From JAFDZO01 sp038225955 (GTDB lineage: Bacteria > Bacteroidota > Ignavibacteria > Tepidaquicellales > Tepidaquicellaceae): a stretch of 64,000 nt of DNA. The stretch is taken from the NCBI GenBank assembly GCA_038225955.1, contig JBBRQV010000002.1, positions 1-64,000 on the forward strand, read 5' to 3'. The notes beneath the pieces were generated by a model, which had not been told where the DNA came from, searched no databases, and saw only the letters and a list, made by a program, of their open reading frames with translations. Shown here in pieces: positions 34,795-42,612 of this stretch (within the stretch, counting starts at the first letter, position 1; the number at the start of each line of letters is the position of its first letter). The position numbers and the translations under genes are program-made.

Positions 34795-35892
34795 TTGAAC
34801 GCAACAAAATCAAATATTGATTTCGCTACAATTGAAACTGCTAGTCCTGGTATTTTTAAATTCGTAAAGTCCGAAAATTATTATAAGCCGAGCAAAGAAG
34901 TCGTAAAGTATATTAAGAAGCATATTGATGGATTTGATTTATCGGGTTTTCTTACAGCTAAAGAAAGTTCTAATCTCGATTTTCTTTCTTCCGGCCAGCC
35001 GCACATTGTAAATCTCCAGAGAATAAATGATGTAAGACATTTAAATAAATTTTTCGAAAAAGTGAACGAGAAGCTCGAGCACGGCGGAAAATTTATCAGC
35101 TACGTTGAAACTTCGTTCGAACGTAAGAAAAGAATTCTAACGAAATTCCCCAAAATAATTTCTTATCCTTATTATACTCTTGACTACATTTTAAAAAGAG
35201 TATTCCCAAAATGGTCTGTTACAAAAAGAATTTACTTCGCCATTACAAAGGGAAGAAATCGCGTACTTTCCATCGCTGAAACATTAGGTAGACTTGTATC
35301 ATGCGGATTCGAAATTTTAGAGTATCAGGAAATAAATAATAATCTTTTCTTTGTCACACGAAAAGTTAAAGAGCCTTCTTATGATATGAAGCCGAGCTAT
35401 GGACCTCTTATCAGAATGAGAAGAGTAGGAATGAACGGAAAAATTATCCGTGTCTATAAATTCCGTACTATGCATCCTTATGCAGAGTACTTGCAGGAAT
35501 ATATTTATACAAAGTATAACTTGCAGCAGGGCGGAAAGTTCAGCAACGATTTTAGAATTACAACCGCAGGAAAACTTTTCAGAAAAATTTGGCTGGATGA
35601 GCTGCCAATGTTTTACAATCTTTTGAAAGGCGAACTTAAATTAGTAGGTGTTAGACCTTTAAGCCTTCATTATTTTAATTTGTACGATGATGAACTAAAA
35701 GAAAAAAGAGGCAGACATCGTCCGGGCTTAGTACCACCGTACTATGCGGATATGCCGAAGACACTTGACGAAATTATAGAGTCAGAAAAAAAATATTTAG
35801 ACTCGTACGAAAAAGCCCCTATAAGAACTGATATTAAATATTTCTTTAAGGCTTTTCAAAATATATTATTCAAAAAAGCGCGCAGCGCTTAA
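34795..35892 (+). CDS. Initiating sugar transferase with methyltransferase-like N-terminal domain
   Basis: A 365-residue protein. The C-terminal part from about residue 195 is a polyprenyl-phosphate sugar-1-phosphate transferase domain (WbaP/WcaJ type) with VYKFRTMHPYAEY, WLDELPMFYNLLKG and KLVGVRPLS. The N-terminal part resembles a class I methyltransferase remnant (LQRINDVRHLNKFFEKVNE, then HGGKFISYVE). The re-entrant membrane helix that normally precedes the catalytic domain is not seen: only a short polar stretch leads into LIRMRRVG. The start is TTG 34795. It probably places the first sugar on undecaprenyl phosphate, with membrane contact by other means. Confidence 0.75.
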   Translation: MNATKSNIDFATIETASPGIFKFVKSENYYKPSKEVVKYIKKHIDGFDLSGFLTAKESSNLDFLSSGQPHIVNLQRINDVRHLNKFFEKVNEKLEHGGKFISYVETSFERKKRILTKFPKIISYPYYTLDYILKRVFPKWSVTKRIYFAITKGRNRVLSIAETLGRLVSCGFEILEYQEINNNLFFVTRKVKEPSYDMKPSYGPLIRMRRVGMNGKIIRVYKFRTMHPYAEYLQEYIYTKYNLQQGGKFSNDFRITTAGKLFRKIWLDELPMFYNLLKGELKLVGVRPLSLHYFNLYDDELKEKRGRHRPGLVPPYYADMPKTLDEIIESEKKYLDSYEKAPIRTDIKYFFKAFQNILFKKARSA

Positions 35893-35945
35893 TATATATA
35901 TACTATATTTTTAATCCACAATTCCAACCAAACCCTTTTCCCGAA

Positions 35946-37628
35946 ATGAAATTTAGATTACAGTTTTTAATTGCAGTGGTTTTTATACTGCCTGTCTCTT
36001 TGTTTGCGCAAATTGAAATGGTAGCGCCGTCTCATTCGGTTTATGATTTTCTAAAACGTATGCAGATTTCAGAAATCATAGATTACAATTCCTCCCAGAC
36101 ACCAATCTCACGTGGAGAAATAGGAAAATTTCTTACAACAATAAATAGCAACAGGGATAAATTAACATCAGTAGATAAAAAAATATTGGATGATTACCTT
36201 GCAGAGTTTGAGTATGATATGGGAAAGCAAGTTGTTGCAAAGACGTCAAGTTTCATAGAAGGTTGGGAGGCAAAAAAAATGTTTTCAAACAGTAAACAAA
36301 AGTATCTATATAAATATCTGGATTCCAATGCATCCTTTTTTGTTGATGGATTATGGAGCTATTCCTACAGACGTTCAAACGGCGATACGTTAGGTAACAA
36401 TACTCTTAGTATAGGAGATATAGGACTTCGTTTCCGGGGAACATTATTTAACTCAGTGGGATTTTATCTTCGGGCATCTAATGGAAGCAAAATTTCTGGT
36501 GATGATAAAGCAGTCGCATTTGGGAAAGCTACTGACCCAAGATTGGCAGCGAGCAGAAAATTTCCTACGGAAGGTTACTATGATTCTTTTGAAGGATACC
36601 TTCGTTATCAGACACAAAGCAACTGGCTTGCACTTACAATCGGACGAGAAGCAATGAACCAGGGATTTGGTTACATAGATAAATTGTATCTTTCAAATAA
36701 TACTGTTCCGTTTGATTTCATAAATCTTAAGCTGCAGTATAAAGCGCTTCGCTACTCATTCACTTACGGAGGACTTAAAGGTGATTCACTCGGACGTGAT
36801 ATACAAAATAAAAATATTGCGACACACAGACTTGATGTAAACTTTTCACCAAAATTCAGAGTAGGACTTTGGGAAGCTCTTATAACAGCATCCCAGTCAT
36901 TCAGTTTTTCGAGTTTTAATCCCGTCAGTTTTTTAATATCTGTCGATTATAATGATGTTGTAAATTCTAATCCTAACAATAATATGTTTGGAATTGATAT
37001 GGAGATTCAACCTATGAAAAATATTGCATTCCAGGGAACGCTGCTTGTTGATGAGCTTAGTCTTGGCGCAATAACAAAACCAAAAGAGTTTATTGCCGCC
37101 GATACAAAATTCGGATGGCAGCTCGGAACTATTTGGAATAATGCATTCACAGTTCCGAACCTTACTGCTGCATTGGAATATTCACATCTTGACCCGTTTG
37201 TTTATACACATCGCTCATTAAAAACAACTTATACAAACTGGGGAATGCCGCTTGGAGCAAAGCTTTCCCCTAATTCAGATGAAGTTGCATTGAAGTTATC
37301 TTATAATGTTACTCAGCGAGTAAAAATAGATTTGCAGTATCAGTTCCAGCGCTCGGGTGAAGGCATTGTGTATGATTCAACAGGCACTGTAGTTATCAAC
37401 TATGGTGGAAATATAAATAATGGAGTAGGGGATAACTATCCTAACTCAACAACTTTCCTCGAGGGTAACAGGATTAATAGAAATATTGTAACAGCAGGAT
37501 TAAAGATAGAGCCATTGAAACAATTGTTCATAGATTTCAAATATGTATATAACGATATTGATAATATCTTCCAGACTAAGAAGTACAACAATAATTATTT
37601 CTTCGCAACATTGAGATTGGATTATTAG
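35946..37628 (+). CDS. Wzi-like outer-membrane capsule assembly protein
   Basis: A 560-residue protein with a signal peptide (hydrophobic core after KFRLQ, likely cut after SLFA). The rest is rich in alternating aromatic and polar residues (for example GYLRYQTQSNWLALTIGRE and LKLSYNVTQRVKIDLQYQFQ), typical of an outer-membrane beta-barrel. The layout, an N-terminal helical segment followed by a barrel, fits the capsule assembly Wzi family, which holds surface polysaccharide on the outer membrane. The final residue is an aromatic-type barrel ending (LRLDY). Its place at the end of the glycan locus supports this role. Confidence 0.72.
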   Translation: MKFRLQFLIAVVFILPVSLFAQIEMVAPSHSVYDFLKRMQISEIIDYNSSQTPISRGEIGKFLTTINSNRDKLTSVDKKILDDYLAEFEYDMGKQVVAKTSSFIEGWEAKKMFSNSKQKYLYKYLDSNASFFVDGLWSYSYRRSNGDTLGNNTLSIGDIGLRFRGTLFNSVGFYLRASNGSKISGDDKAVAFGKATDPRLAASRKFPTEGYYDSFEGYLRYQTQSNWLALTIGREAMNQGFGYIDKLYLSNNTVPFDFINLKLQYKALRYSFTYGGLKGDSLGRDIQNKNIATHRLDVNFSPKFRVGLWEALITASQSFSFSSFNPVSFLISVDYNDVVNSNPNNNMFGIDMEIQPMKNIAFQGTLLVDELSLGAITKPKEFIAADTKFGWQLGTIWNNAFTVPNLTAALEYSHLDPFVYTHRSLKTTYTNWGMPLGAKLSPNSDEVALKLSYNVTQRVKIDLQYQFQRSGEGIVYDSTGTVVINYGGNINNGVGDNYPNSTTFLEGNRINRNIVTAGLKIEPLKQLFIDFKYVYNDIDNIFQTKKYNNNYFFATLRLDY

Positions 37629-37709
37629 AGTATTTAAGAATTAAGATTTATGATTTAAGATTTTTTGTATAACACTATTTCACTATTTAACTTTTCCACT
37701 ATTTAAAAA

Positions 37710-38816
37710 TTGAAAGTAACACTTGTAGCAGGGGCGCGTCCGAATTTTATGAAGATTGCCCCTATAATTCATGAGATAAAAAGAGTTCAAAAGCTTGGCA
37801 AGGATATACAGTTCCGCCTTGTTCATACGGGACAGCATTACGATGAAAAGCTTTCTCACAGTTTTTTTACTCAGCTAAATATTCCCGAGCCCGACGTTAA
37901 TTTAGGAGTGGGATCCGGCTCACATGCAGAGCAGACGGCAAATATTATGGTGCGGTTTGAAAAAGAGCTGATTGAAAATCGCCCCGATATAGTTTTAGTT
38001 GTCGGCGATGTAAACTCAACAATGGCATGCAGTATCTCAGCGAAGAAATTAAATATAGATGTTGCTCATGTTGAGGGCGGCATCCGCTCGCGTGATATGG
38101 AAATGCCGGAAGAGATAAACAGACTTGTAACGGATTCCATCGCAGATTATTTTTTCACAACATCGGAGCTTGCCAATAAAAATTTACGCAAAGAAGGGCA
38201 CAGCGATAAAAAATTATTTTTTGTCGGCAATACAATGATTGATACATTAAAGGCGAACATCAATAAGTTAAAAAAGCCTGCGCTGTTTGATGAGTATAAA
38301 TTAAAACCGAAAAAATATTTAGTAGTAACATTGCACAGACCATCGAATGTAGATGACTTAGATAATCTGAAAAGCTTATTACAGACATTAGAAGAAACGT
38401 CCACAGAGACAGTGGAAGATTACAAAATAGTTTTCCCTGTTCATCCACGCACACAGAAAAATTTAAAGCAGATTAATTTATCCGATAAGTTTATTATCAC
38501 TGACCCGCTTGGCTATCTTGAATTTATTTATCTCGTGAAAAATTCTTTTGCTGTGATAACGGATTCCGGTGGCATACAGGAAGAGACAACTGTAATGAAA
38601 ATCCCGTGCGTTACTCTCAGAAAAAATACTGAGCGCCCTGAAACTGTTACTGAGGGGACAAACATACTTGCAGGAATCGATATCTATAAATTCAAGCCGT
38701 ACTTCCAAAAGCTATTTTCAGGCAAGTGGAAAAAAGGCGGCACACCGAAATTCTGGGACGGAAAAACATCGCCCCGCATCGTGAAACACTTGCTTAGCAT
38801 CTACAATGCCAAATAA
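37710..38816 (+). CDS. wecB: UDP-N-acetylglucosamine 2-epimerase (non-hydrolysing)
   Basis: A 368-residue WecB enzyme that interconverts UDP-GlcNAc and UDP-ManNAc. Signatures are GARPNFMKIAPI, TGQHYDEKLS, VVGDVNSTMA, HVEGGIRSRDM, TLHRPSNVD and ITDSGGIQEE, the last binding UDP. The length is normal. The start is TTG 37710, since the conserved Val-Ala-Gly-Ala-Arg-Pro stretch begins five residues later. The 81 bp before it are AT-rich with short repeated CACTATTT units. It is the last gene of the glycan locus and could supply ManNAc-type precursors for the glycan. Confidence 0.92.
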   Translation: MKVTLVAGARPNFMKIAPIIHEIKRVQKLGKDIQFRLVHTGQHYDEKLSHSFFTQLNIPEPDVNLGVGSGSHAEQTANIMVRFEKELIENRPDIVLVVGDVNSTMACSISAKKLNIDVAHVEGGIRSRDMEMPEEINRLVTDSIADYFFTTSELANKNLRKEGHSDKKLFFVGNTMIDTLKANINKLKKPALFDEYKLKPKKYLVVTLHRPSNVDDLDNLKSLLQTLEETSTETVEDYKIVFPVHPRTQKNLKQINLSDKFIITDPLGYLEFIYLVKNSFAVITDSGGIQEETTVMKIPCVTLRKNTERPETVTEGTNILAGIDIYKFKPYFQKLFSGKWKKGGTPKFWDGKTSPRIVKHLLSIYNAK

Positions 38817-38929
38817 AATTTTTTCACCCTACTAATACGCAGAAATAAATTTTTCTATCTACGAATAGGTAAGAAAGACTTTTTTGAAATATTATTTTAA
38901 GTATATTTGTATGAGTATTAATAAAGTTC

Positions 38930-38959
38930 GACCTGTCAGGTTTTTAATCCTGACAGGTC
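38930..38959. repeat. Perfect palindrome, REP-like or terminator hairpin
   Basis: GACCTGTCAGG (38930-38940) and its exact reverse complement (38949-38959) flank an 8-nt loop, TTTTTAAT. The stem has 11 pairs and is more GC-rich than the DNA around it. It lies 114 bp after wecB and 68 bp before the hydrolase gene. There is no U-rich tail on the plus strand, which favours a dispersed palindromic element over a terminator. Confidence 0.7.
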
Positions 38960-39026
38960 TTGTTGTTTACAGTTAAAAATAAAATCCGACTATTTTCCGA
39001 CCTAAAAAATCAACATTTTTTCATCA

Positions 39027-39950
39027 ATGACTGAATCCATATTTTTTATACCTCAATATAAACTTTACTGCGAACGCATTATTAACGAAGGAGTAAAATC
39101 CAAAGGAATAATAGTGATGCTTCACGGCGGGGGACATACGGGAGTGTGTTATAAAATTACTCCTGACGGGCGACCGGGATGGGCTTATAATTTTGCTGAG
39201 GCAGGCTATGAAGTTTACGTTGTTGATTGGCCCGGTATCGGAAGAAGCGGCTATGTAAATTATGAGGAGCTTAACGGCACTTTTGTAGTAGATGCAATTA
39301 TTGCTTTGTTAAAGAAAATTACTTCTCATAAATCTAATAATTCAAAAGTAATTCTTTTTACTCATTCAATGTCAGGTCCCTACGGCTGGATGCTGCTGGA
39401 AAAAGCAGGTGAATATATTCAGCAGATTATTGCTGTCTCTCCCGGTATGCCGGGAAATATTCAATCCGTACCTCAAATATTATCGCAGACTGATAAATCA
39501 GTTGAAGCAATGCTCGGATCGATAAAATATAATTTAAGTTTTACAGAGGCATTCGTTTGCACAAAAGAATATGCGCGTATAAAATTTATCGGCGATAGTA
39601 AATTATTTCCGGATGAATACTTTGATGATTATTTCGCATCCATTATTCCGATGCCTCCGCGGCTGATACATGATAGATTGAATATCAATTCAACTCAGTT
39701 GAAAATAAGTGAGTCGTTTGTATCAAATGGCGAGACTAAAGTTACCATTATTGTCGGCACAAATGATACAGACCATCCGCGTGAGCTTGATATGAAAATT
39801 CATGACTACCTGCTCGGGCTTGGAGTGAATAGTGAATTCATTTGGCTTGGCGATTATGGTATTGAAGGCAACGGACACATGATGATGCTGGAAAGCAATA
39901 GTGAAGTGATAGCAAAGTTTATAATGGATAGGATTGGGAAAGAGTTTTGA
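39027..39950 (+). CDS. Alpha/beta hydrolase
   Basis: A 307-residue alpha/beta hydrolase. The oxyanion region is MLHGGGHTG, the nucleophile elbow is THSMSG (a variant of Gly-His-Ser-Met-Gly-Gly lacking the first glycine), and the rest of the triad is probably the aspartate in VGTNDTDHP and the histidine in GNGHMMM. No signal peptide is visible, so the enzyme should be cytoplasmic. It stands alone between repeat-bearing gaps, so the context gives no substrate. Confidence 0.75.
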   Translation: MTESIFFIPQYKLYCERIINEGVKSKGIIVMLHGGGHTGVCYKITPDGRPGWAYNFAEAGYEVYVVDWPGIGRSGYVNYEELNGTFVVDAIIALLKKITSHKSNNSKVILFTHSMSGPYGWMLLEKAGEYIQQIIAVSPGMPGNIQSVPQILSQTDKSVEAMLGSIKYNLSFTEAFVCTKEYARIKFIGDSKLFPDEYFDDYFASIIPMPPRLIHDRLNINSTQLKISESFVSNGETKVTIIVGTNDTDHPRELDMKIHDYLLGLGVNSEFIWLGDYGIEGNGHMMMLESNSEVIAKFIMDRIGKEF

Positions 39951-39963
39951 AAATAACTTAACG

Positions 39964-40060
39964 AACACCCACCGTCTCGCATTCGGCGAGCCACCTCCCT
40001 CAAGGGAGGAATAATTCTCCCCTTCAGGGGGAGTGCCCAATTTATCGGGCTAGGGGTGTT
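39964..40060. repeat. Composite palindromic (REP/BIME-like) element
   Basis: A GC-rich block of 97 bp bounded by the inverted ends AACACCC (39964-39970) and GGGTGTT (40054-40060). Inside are four small hairpins in a row: CTCGC/GCGAG (39976-39990), CCTCCCT/AGGGAGG (39994-40009), CTCCCC/GGGGAG (40017-40033) and GCCC/GGGC (40035-40050). The composition differs sharply from the AT-rich flanks, as expected of a mobile non-autonomous element. No transposase or RAYT gene is in the window. Confidence 0.75.
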
Positions 40061-40221
40061 AAAAAGAAAACCAACCATTTCCCGACCATTAAACAGTCAG
40101 ATTATTAAGTAGCGAAAATAGAGTAAAATTAGAGAATCCGTCAAAAATTCATCATTTAAACAAAAATATTTTTTCTGAAATTAGTTTTTAAAAAATGTGA
40201 CAATAATGCGACTTTTTTGTG

Positions 40222-40247
40222 CGTTGCGAAGCTGGAGCATCGCAACG
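40222..40247. repeat. REP-like hairpin
   Basis: CGTTGCGA (40222-40229) pairs perfectly with TCGCAACG (40240-40247) around the 10-nt loop AGCTGGAGCA, followed by AGGG. I recall a widespread bacterial REP form with the same loop (AGCTGGAGCT) and a trailing GAGG tetranucleotide. One copy is seen in the window. Confidence 0.65.
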
Positions 40248-40394
40248 AGGGTTCCAGAGAAGAAATAAAAATCTATAAAAACAATATATTGAATCTCAAA
40301 TACGACATTAATGCGACAATGTAATATTATAACTAATAACGGACAACTAGTAACGAAAATTCCCCTTTTATTTTTCCTCAAAAGTTGCTATCTT

Positions 40395-40400
40395 TATAAT
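40395..40400 (+). promoter_or_regulatory. Possible -10 box for rplU-rpmA
   Basis: TATAAT matches the -10 consensus exactly and lies 20 bp upstream of the rplU ATG, which would leave a leader of about 12 nt. The region 17 bp upstream (TTTTCC) is only a weak -35 match. The assignment is tentative. Confidence 0.35.
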
Positions 40401-40419
40401 TCTCATAAAATCACACATT

Positions 40420-40728
40420 ATGTTCGCAATAGTAGATATTAAAGGCAGCCAATACAGAGTATCAGAAGGACAAAAGCTATATGTCCCAAGATTCAATGAT
40501 GAAATCGGCGCAAAAGTTACCCTTGGTAACGTTCTTATGTTTTCTGCAGACGATAGCACATTTGATATCGGCGCGCCGAAGCTTAACAAGACAATCGAAG
40601 CAACTGTACTTGCTCACGTAAAAGATGACAAAGTAACAGTGTTCAAAAAGAAAAGAAGAAAAGGTTATAAAGTCTTAAGAGGACATAGACAACAGTACAC
40701 ACAGATTTCAATCGACAAGATTGCTTAA
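40420..40728 (+). CDS. rplU: 50S ribosomal protein bL21
   Basis: A 102-residue ribosomal protein that binds 23S rRNA in the large subunit. The N-terminus FAIVDIKGSQYRVSEGQ and the C-terminal KKKRRKGYKVLRGHRQQYT are characteristic, the latter being the basic rRNA-binding end. The length is normal. It is followed after 34 bp by rpmA, the usual gene order. Confidence 0.97.
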   Translation: MFAIVDIKGSQYRVSEGQKLYVPRFNDEIGAKVTLGNVLMFSADDSTFDIGAPKLNKTIEATVLAHVKDDKVTVFKKKRRKGYKVLRGHRQQYTQISIDKIA

Positions 40729-40762
40729 TATTCAATAATTTTTTTTACAAGGAGAATAAGTA

Positions 40763-41038
40763 ATGGCTCACAAAAAAGGACTCGGAAGTTCTAAGAACGG
40801 TAGAGACTCAAACGCCCAGAGATTAGGCGTAAAAAAGTTTGGCAGCGAATTAGTCGTTGCAGGTAATATATTAGTTCGTCAAAGAGGAACAAAATTCCTC
40901 CCGGGATTAAATGTAGGCTTAGGCAGAGATTATACAATATTCTCTCTAGTTGACGGTCACGTTAAATTCACAGACAAAAAAGGCAAGAAGACTGTGAATG
41001 TTATTAAATTAGCAGCTAAACCTGAAGCCGTAAACTAA
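40763..41038 (+). CDS. rpmA: 50S ribosomal protein bL27
   Basis: A 91-residue ribosomal protein whose N-terminal tail reaches the peptidyl-transferase centre. It starts MAHKKGLGSSKNGRDSNAQR, with the conserved Gly-Ser-Ser and Asn-Gly-Arg-Asp residues, and contains VRQRGTKFLPG. There is no cleavable N-terminal extension of the kind seen in Firmicutes. AAGGAG at 40749-40754, 8 bp before the ATG, is one of the few strong Shine-Dalgarno sequences in the window. Confidence 0.97.
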   Translation: MAHKKGLGSSKNGRDSNAQRLGVKKFGSELVVAGNILVRQRGTKFLPGLNVGLGRDYTIFSLVDGHVKFTDKKGKKTVNVIKLAAKPEAVN

Positions 41039-41067
41039 TATTCATTACTAACGATTTTCATTTTTAC

Positions 41068-41102
41068 AAAGGTTATTCTGTCTTGCAGAGTAACCTTTTT
41101 TT
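41068..41102 (+). terminator. Rho-independent terminator after rplU-rpmA
   Basis: AAAGGTTATTCTG (41068-41080) pairs with CAGAGTAACCTTT (41086-41098), with one G-T wobble, around the loop TCTTG. A T-rich tail follows. It lies 29 bp after the rpmA stop and ends the ribosomal protein operon before mdh. Confidence 0.88.
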
Positions 41103-41137
41103 ATTTATACCATTCCATAAATTAACCTATATATAGT

Positions 41138-42067
41138 ATGAAAATTTCTGTTATCGGTGCCGGAAACGTTGGCGCAACATGCGCAGATGTTATTGCCCAC
41201 AGAGAACTATGCAATGAAGTAATCCTTCTTGATATAAAAGAAAACTTTGCCGAAGGCAAAGCGCTTGATATGTGGCAGACTGCCCCTGTAAATAATTACG
41301 ATACAAGAATTACAGGCGTAACAAATGACTATGAAAGAACTGCAAATTCTGATGTAGTTGTAATTACATCGGGACTTCCGCGCAAACCCGGAATGAGCAG
41401 AGACGATTTGATTGCTACCAATGCTGCTATAGTAAAATCGGTTACACAGAACGTTGTGAAATATTCTCCGAATACATCTATCATCGTTGTTGCAAATCCT
41501 TTAGATGTAATGACATACTGCACATACTTAAATGCAAACTTACCATCAACAAAAGTTTTTGGTATGGCTGGAATTTTAGATACGGCAAGATACAAAGCTT
41601 TCTTAGCAACTGAGTTAAACGTAAACCCAAAAGATATACAAGGTATGCTTATGGGCGGACACGGTGATACAATGGTACCATTACCAAGATACACAACTGT
41701 AAGCGGTATTCCTGTAACAGAACTTATTGCTGAAGATAAACTGACTGCAATTCTTGAAAGAACAAAAGTCGGTGGCGGCGAGATAGTAAAATTACTCGGA
41801 ACATCTGCATGGTATGCGCCGGGTGCAGCTGCAGCGCAAATGGCTGAATCGATTGTAAGAAATCAAAGAAGGCTTTTCCCTGTATGCGCATGGTTAACAG
41901 GCGAGTACGGATTGAAAGATATTTACTTAGGCGTTCCGACAATTTTAGGTACAAACGGTATTGAAAAAATTATCGAACTTAAACTGAACGATGCTGAAAT
42001 GAAACTGCTTCACGATTCTGCGAAGTCAGTTAAAGAAGTAATGACTGTATTGGATAATATGAAGTAA
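41138..42067 (+). CDS. mdh: Malate dehydrogenase (NAD, LDH-like type)
   Basis: A 309-residue enzyme that oxidises malate to oxaloacetate in the TCA cycle. The NAD loop is GAGNVGATCA, and the aspartate ending the second strand (LLDIKE) indicates NAD preference. The substrate arginines are in GLPRKPGMSRDDL, and H175 in GGHGDTMVP is the catalytic base. The arginine at the specificity loop supports malate over lactate. It stands as a single gene between two terminators. Confidence 0.95.
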   Translation: MKISVIGAGNVGATCADVIAHRELCNEVILLDIKENFAEGKALDMWQTAPVNNYDTRITGVTNDYERTANSDVVVITSGLPRKPGMSRDDLIATNAAIVKSVTQNVVKYSPNTSIIVVANPLDVMTYCTYLNANLPSTKVFGMAGILDTARYKAFLATELNVNPKDIQGMLMGGHGDTMVPLPRYTTVSGIPVTELIAEDKLTAILERTKVGGGEIVKLLGTSAWYAPGAAAAQMAESIVRNQRRLFPVCAWLTGEYGLKDIYLGVPTILGTNGIEKIIELKLNDAEMKLLHDSAKSVKEVMTVLDNMK

Positions 42068-42083
42068 TTTTTTGATAGTATTT

Positions 42084-42111
42084 AGTAGTGGGTATTGAGT
42101 AGTAAGTATTG
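42084..42111. repeat. Short imperfect tandem repeat
   Basis: Two 14-bp units, AGTAGTGGGTATTG and AGTAGTAAGTATTG, lie head to tail and differ at two positions. They sit between the mdh stop and its terminator. The function is unknown. Confidence 0.6.
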
Positions 42112-42152
42112 AGAAAAACTCATATCAACGCAAACTCAAAATAAGAATATAA

Positions 42153-42180
42153 AAAAAGGCGAGAGTAATCTCGCCTTTTT
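42153..42180. terminator. Bidirectional terminator between mdh and the VOC gene
   Basis: AAAAAGGCGAGA (42153-42164) and TCTCGCCTTTTT (42169-42180) form a perfect 12-bp stem with the loop GTAA. The A-run on one side and T-run on the other allow it to end transcription from both converging genes. Confidence 0.92.
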
Positions 42181-42193
42181 TGTTTTTATAAAG

Positions 42194-42547
42194 TTACTTC
42201 TTTATCTCTTGTCCGAAGGAAATCATGTGGCCGTTATTATCTTTTGCCATGAAGTCGCGCATATTGTAAGGCTGGTCGGTTGGAGGAGCAGGTATTTCAA
42301 CTCCGTTACCTTTTAAAAATTCATACACTTCATCTACGTTTTCGACAAAAGTATAAACAAATGAAGGAGTGAATTCACCCTGAGCTTTAAAGAAGTGAAA
42401 CTCAACTTTTCCATTGTATGCACCGCCGTAAAAATCCTGATGTACCCATGATTTATCAAATCCGAATTTCTCTTTGTAATATTCTATTGTTGCAGTTACA
42501 TCTTTGCAGGGCACTCCGTGTGCAGCCCCTTTTAGATAGTCTTTCAT
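42194..42547 (-). CDS. VOC-family (glyoxalase/bleomycin-resistance-like) protein
   Basis: A 117-residue single vicinal-oxygen-chelate domain. The N-terminal VPCKDVTATIEYYKEKFGF is the usual first beta-alpha unit, and the C-terminal RDFMAKDNNGHMISFGQ matches the domain end where a glutamate or glutamine is a metal ligand. The small size suggests a dimer. The substrate is unknown. Reading towards mdh, it shares the bidirectional terminator with it. It lies downstream of recG with a 65-bp AT-rich gap. Confidence 0.8.
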   Translation of the reverse strand: MKDYLKGAAHGVPCKDVTATIEYYKEKFGFDKSWVHQDFYGGAYNGKVEFHFFKAQGEFTPSFVYTFVENVDEVYEFLKGNGVEIPAPPTDQPYNMRDFMAKDNNGHMISFGQEIKK

Positions 42548-42580
42548 TAAAGTTTAGTTAAAGTTAAAAGAAGTTATAGA

Positions 42581-42611
42581 ATTATTAATTACTCATTATT
42601 AATTATTAATT
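42581..42611. repeat. Low-complexity ATTAATT repeats
   Basis: The gap between the VOC and recG genes carries repeated ATTATTAATT-like units around ACTCATTATT. Only AT-rich repetition is visible. Confidence 0.5.
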
Positions 42612-42612
42612 G

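Larger units (their letters stand above)
39951..40419. other. 469-bp intergenic region with two REP-like elements
   Basis: No credible coding sequence is seen. The region holds a multi-hairpin element (39964-40060), a second hairpin (40222-40247), then AT-rich DNA leading to rplU. A TATAAT at 40395-40400, 20 bp before the rplU ATG, is a possible -10 box. Short frames on the minus strand here read through the repeats and look non-coding. Confidence 0.6.

Noticed and set aside
39723..40078. Minus-strand open frames over the hydrolase end and repeats
   Set aside because: They run through the palindromic repeat and the antisense of the hydrolase; translation has no domain-like pattern.
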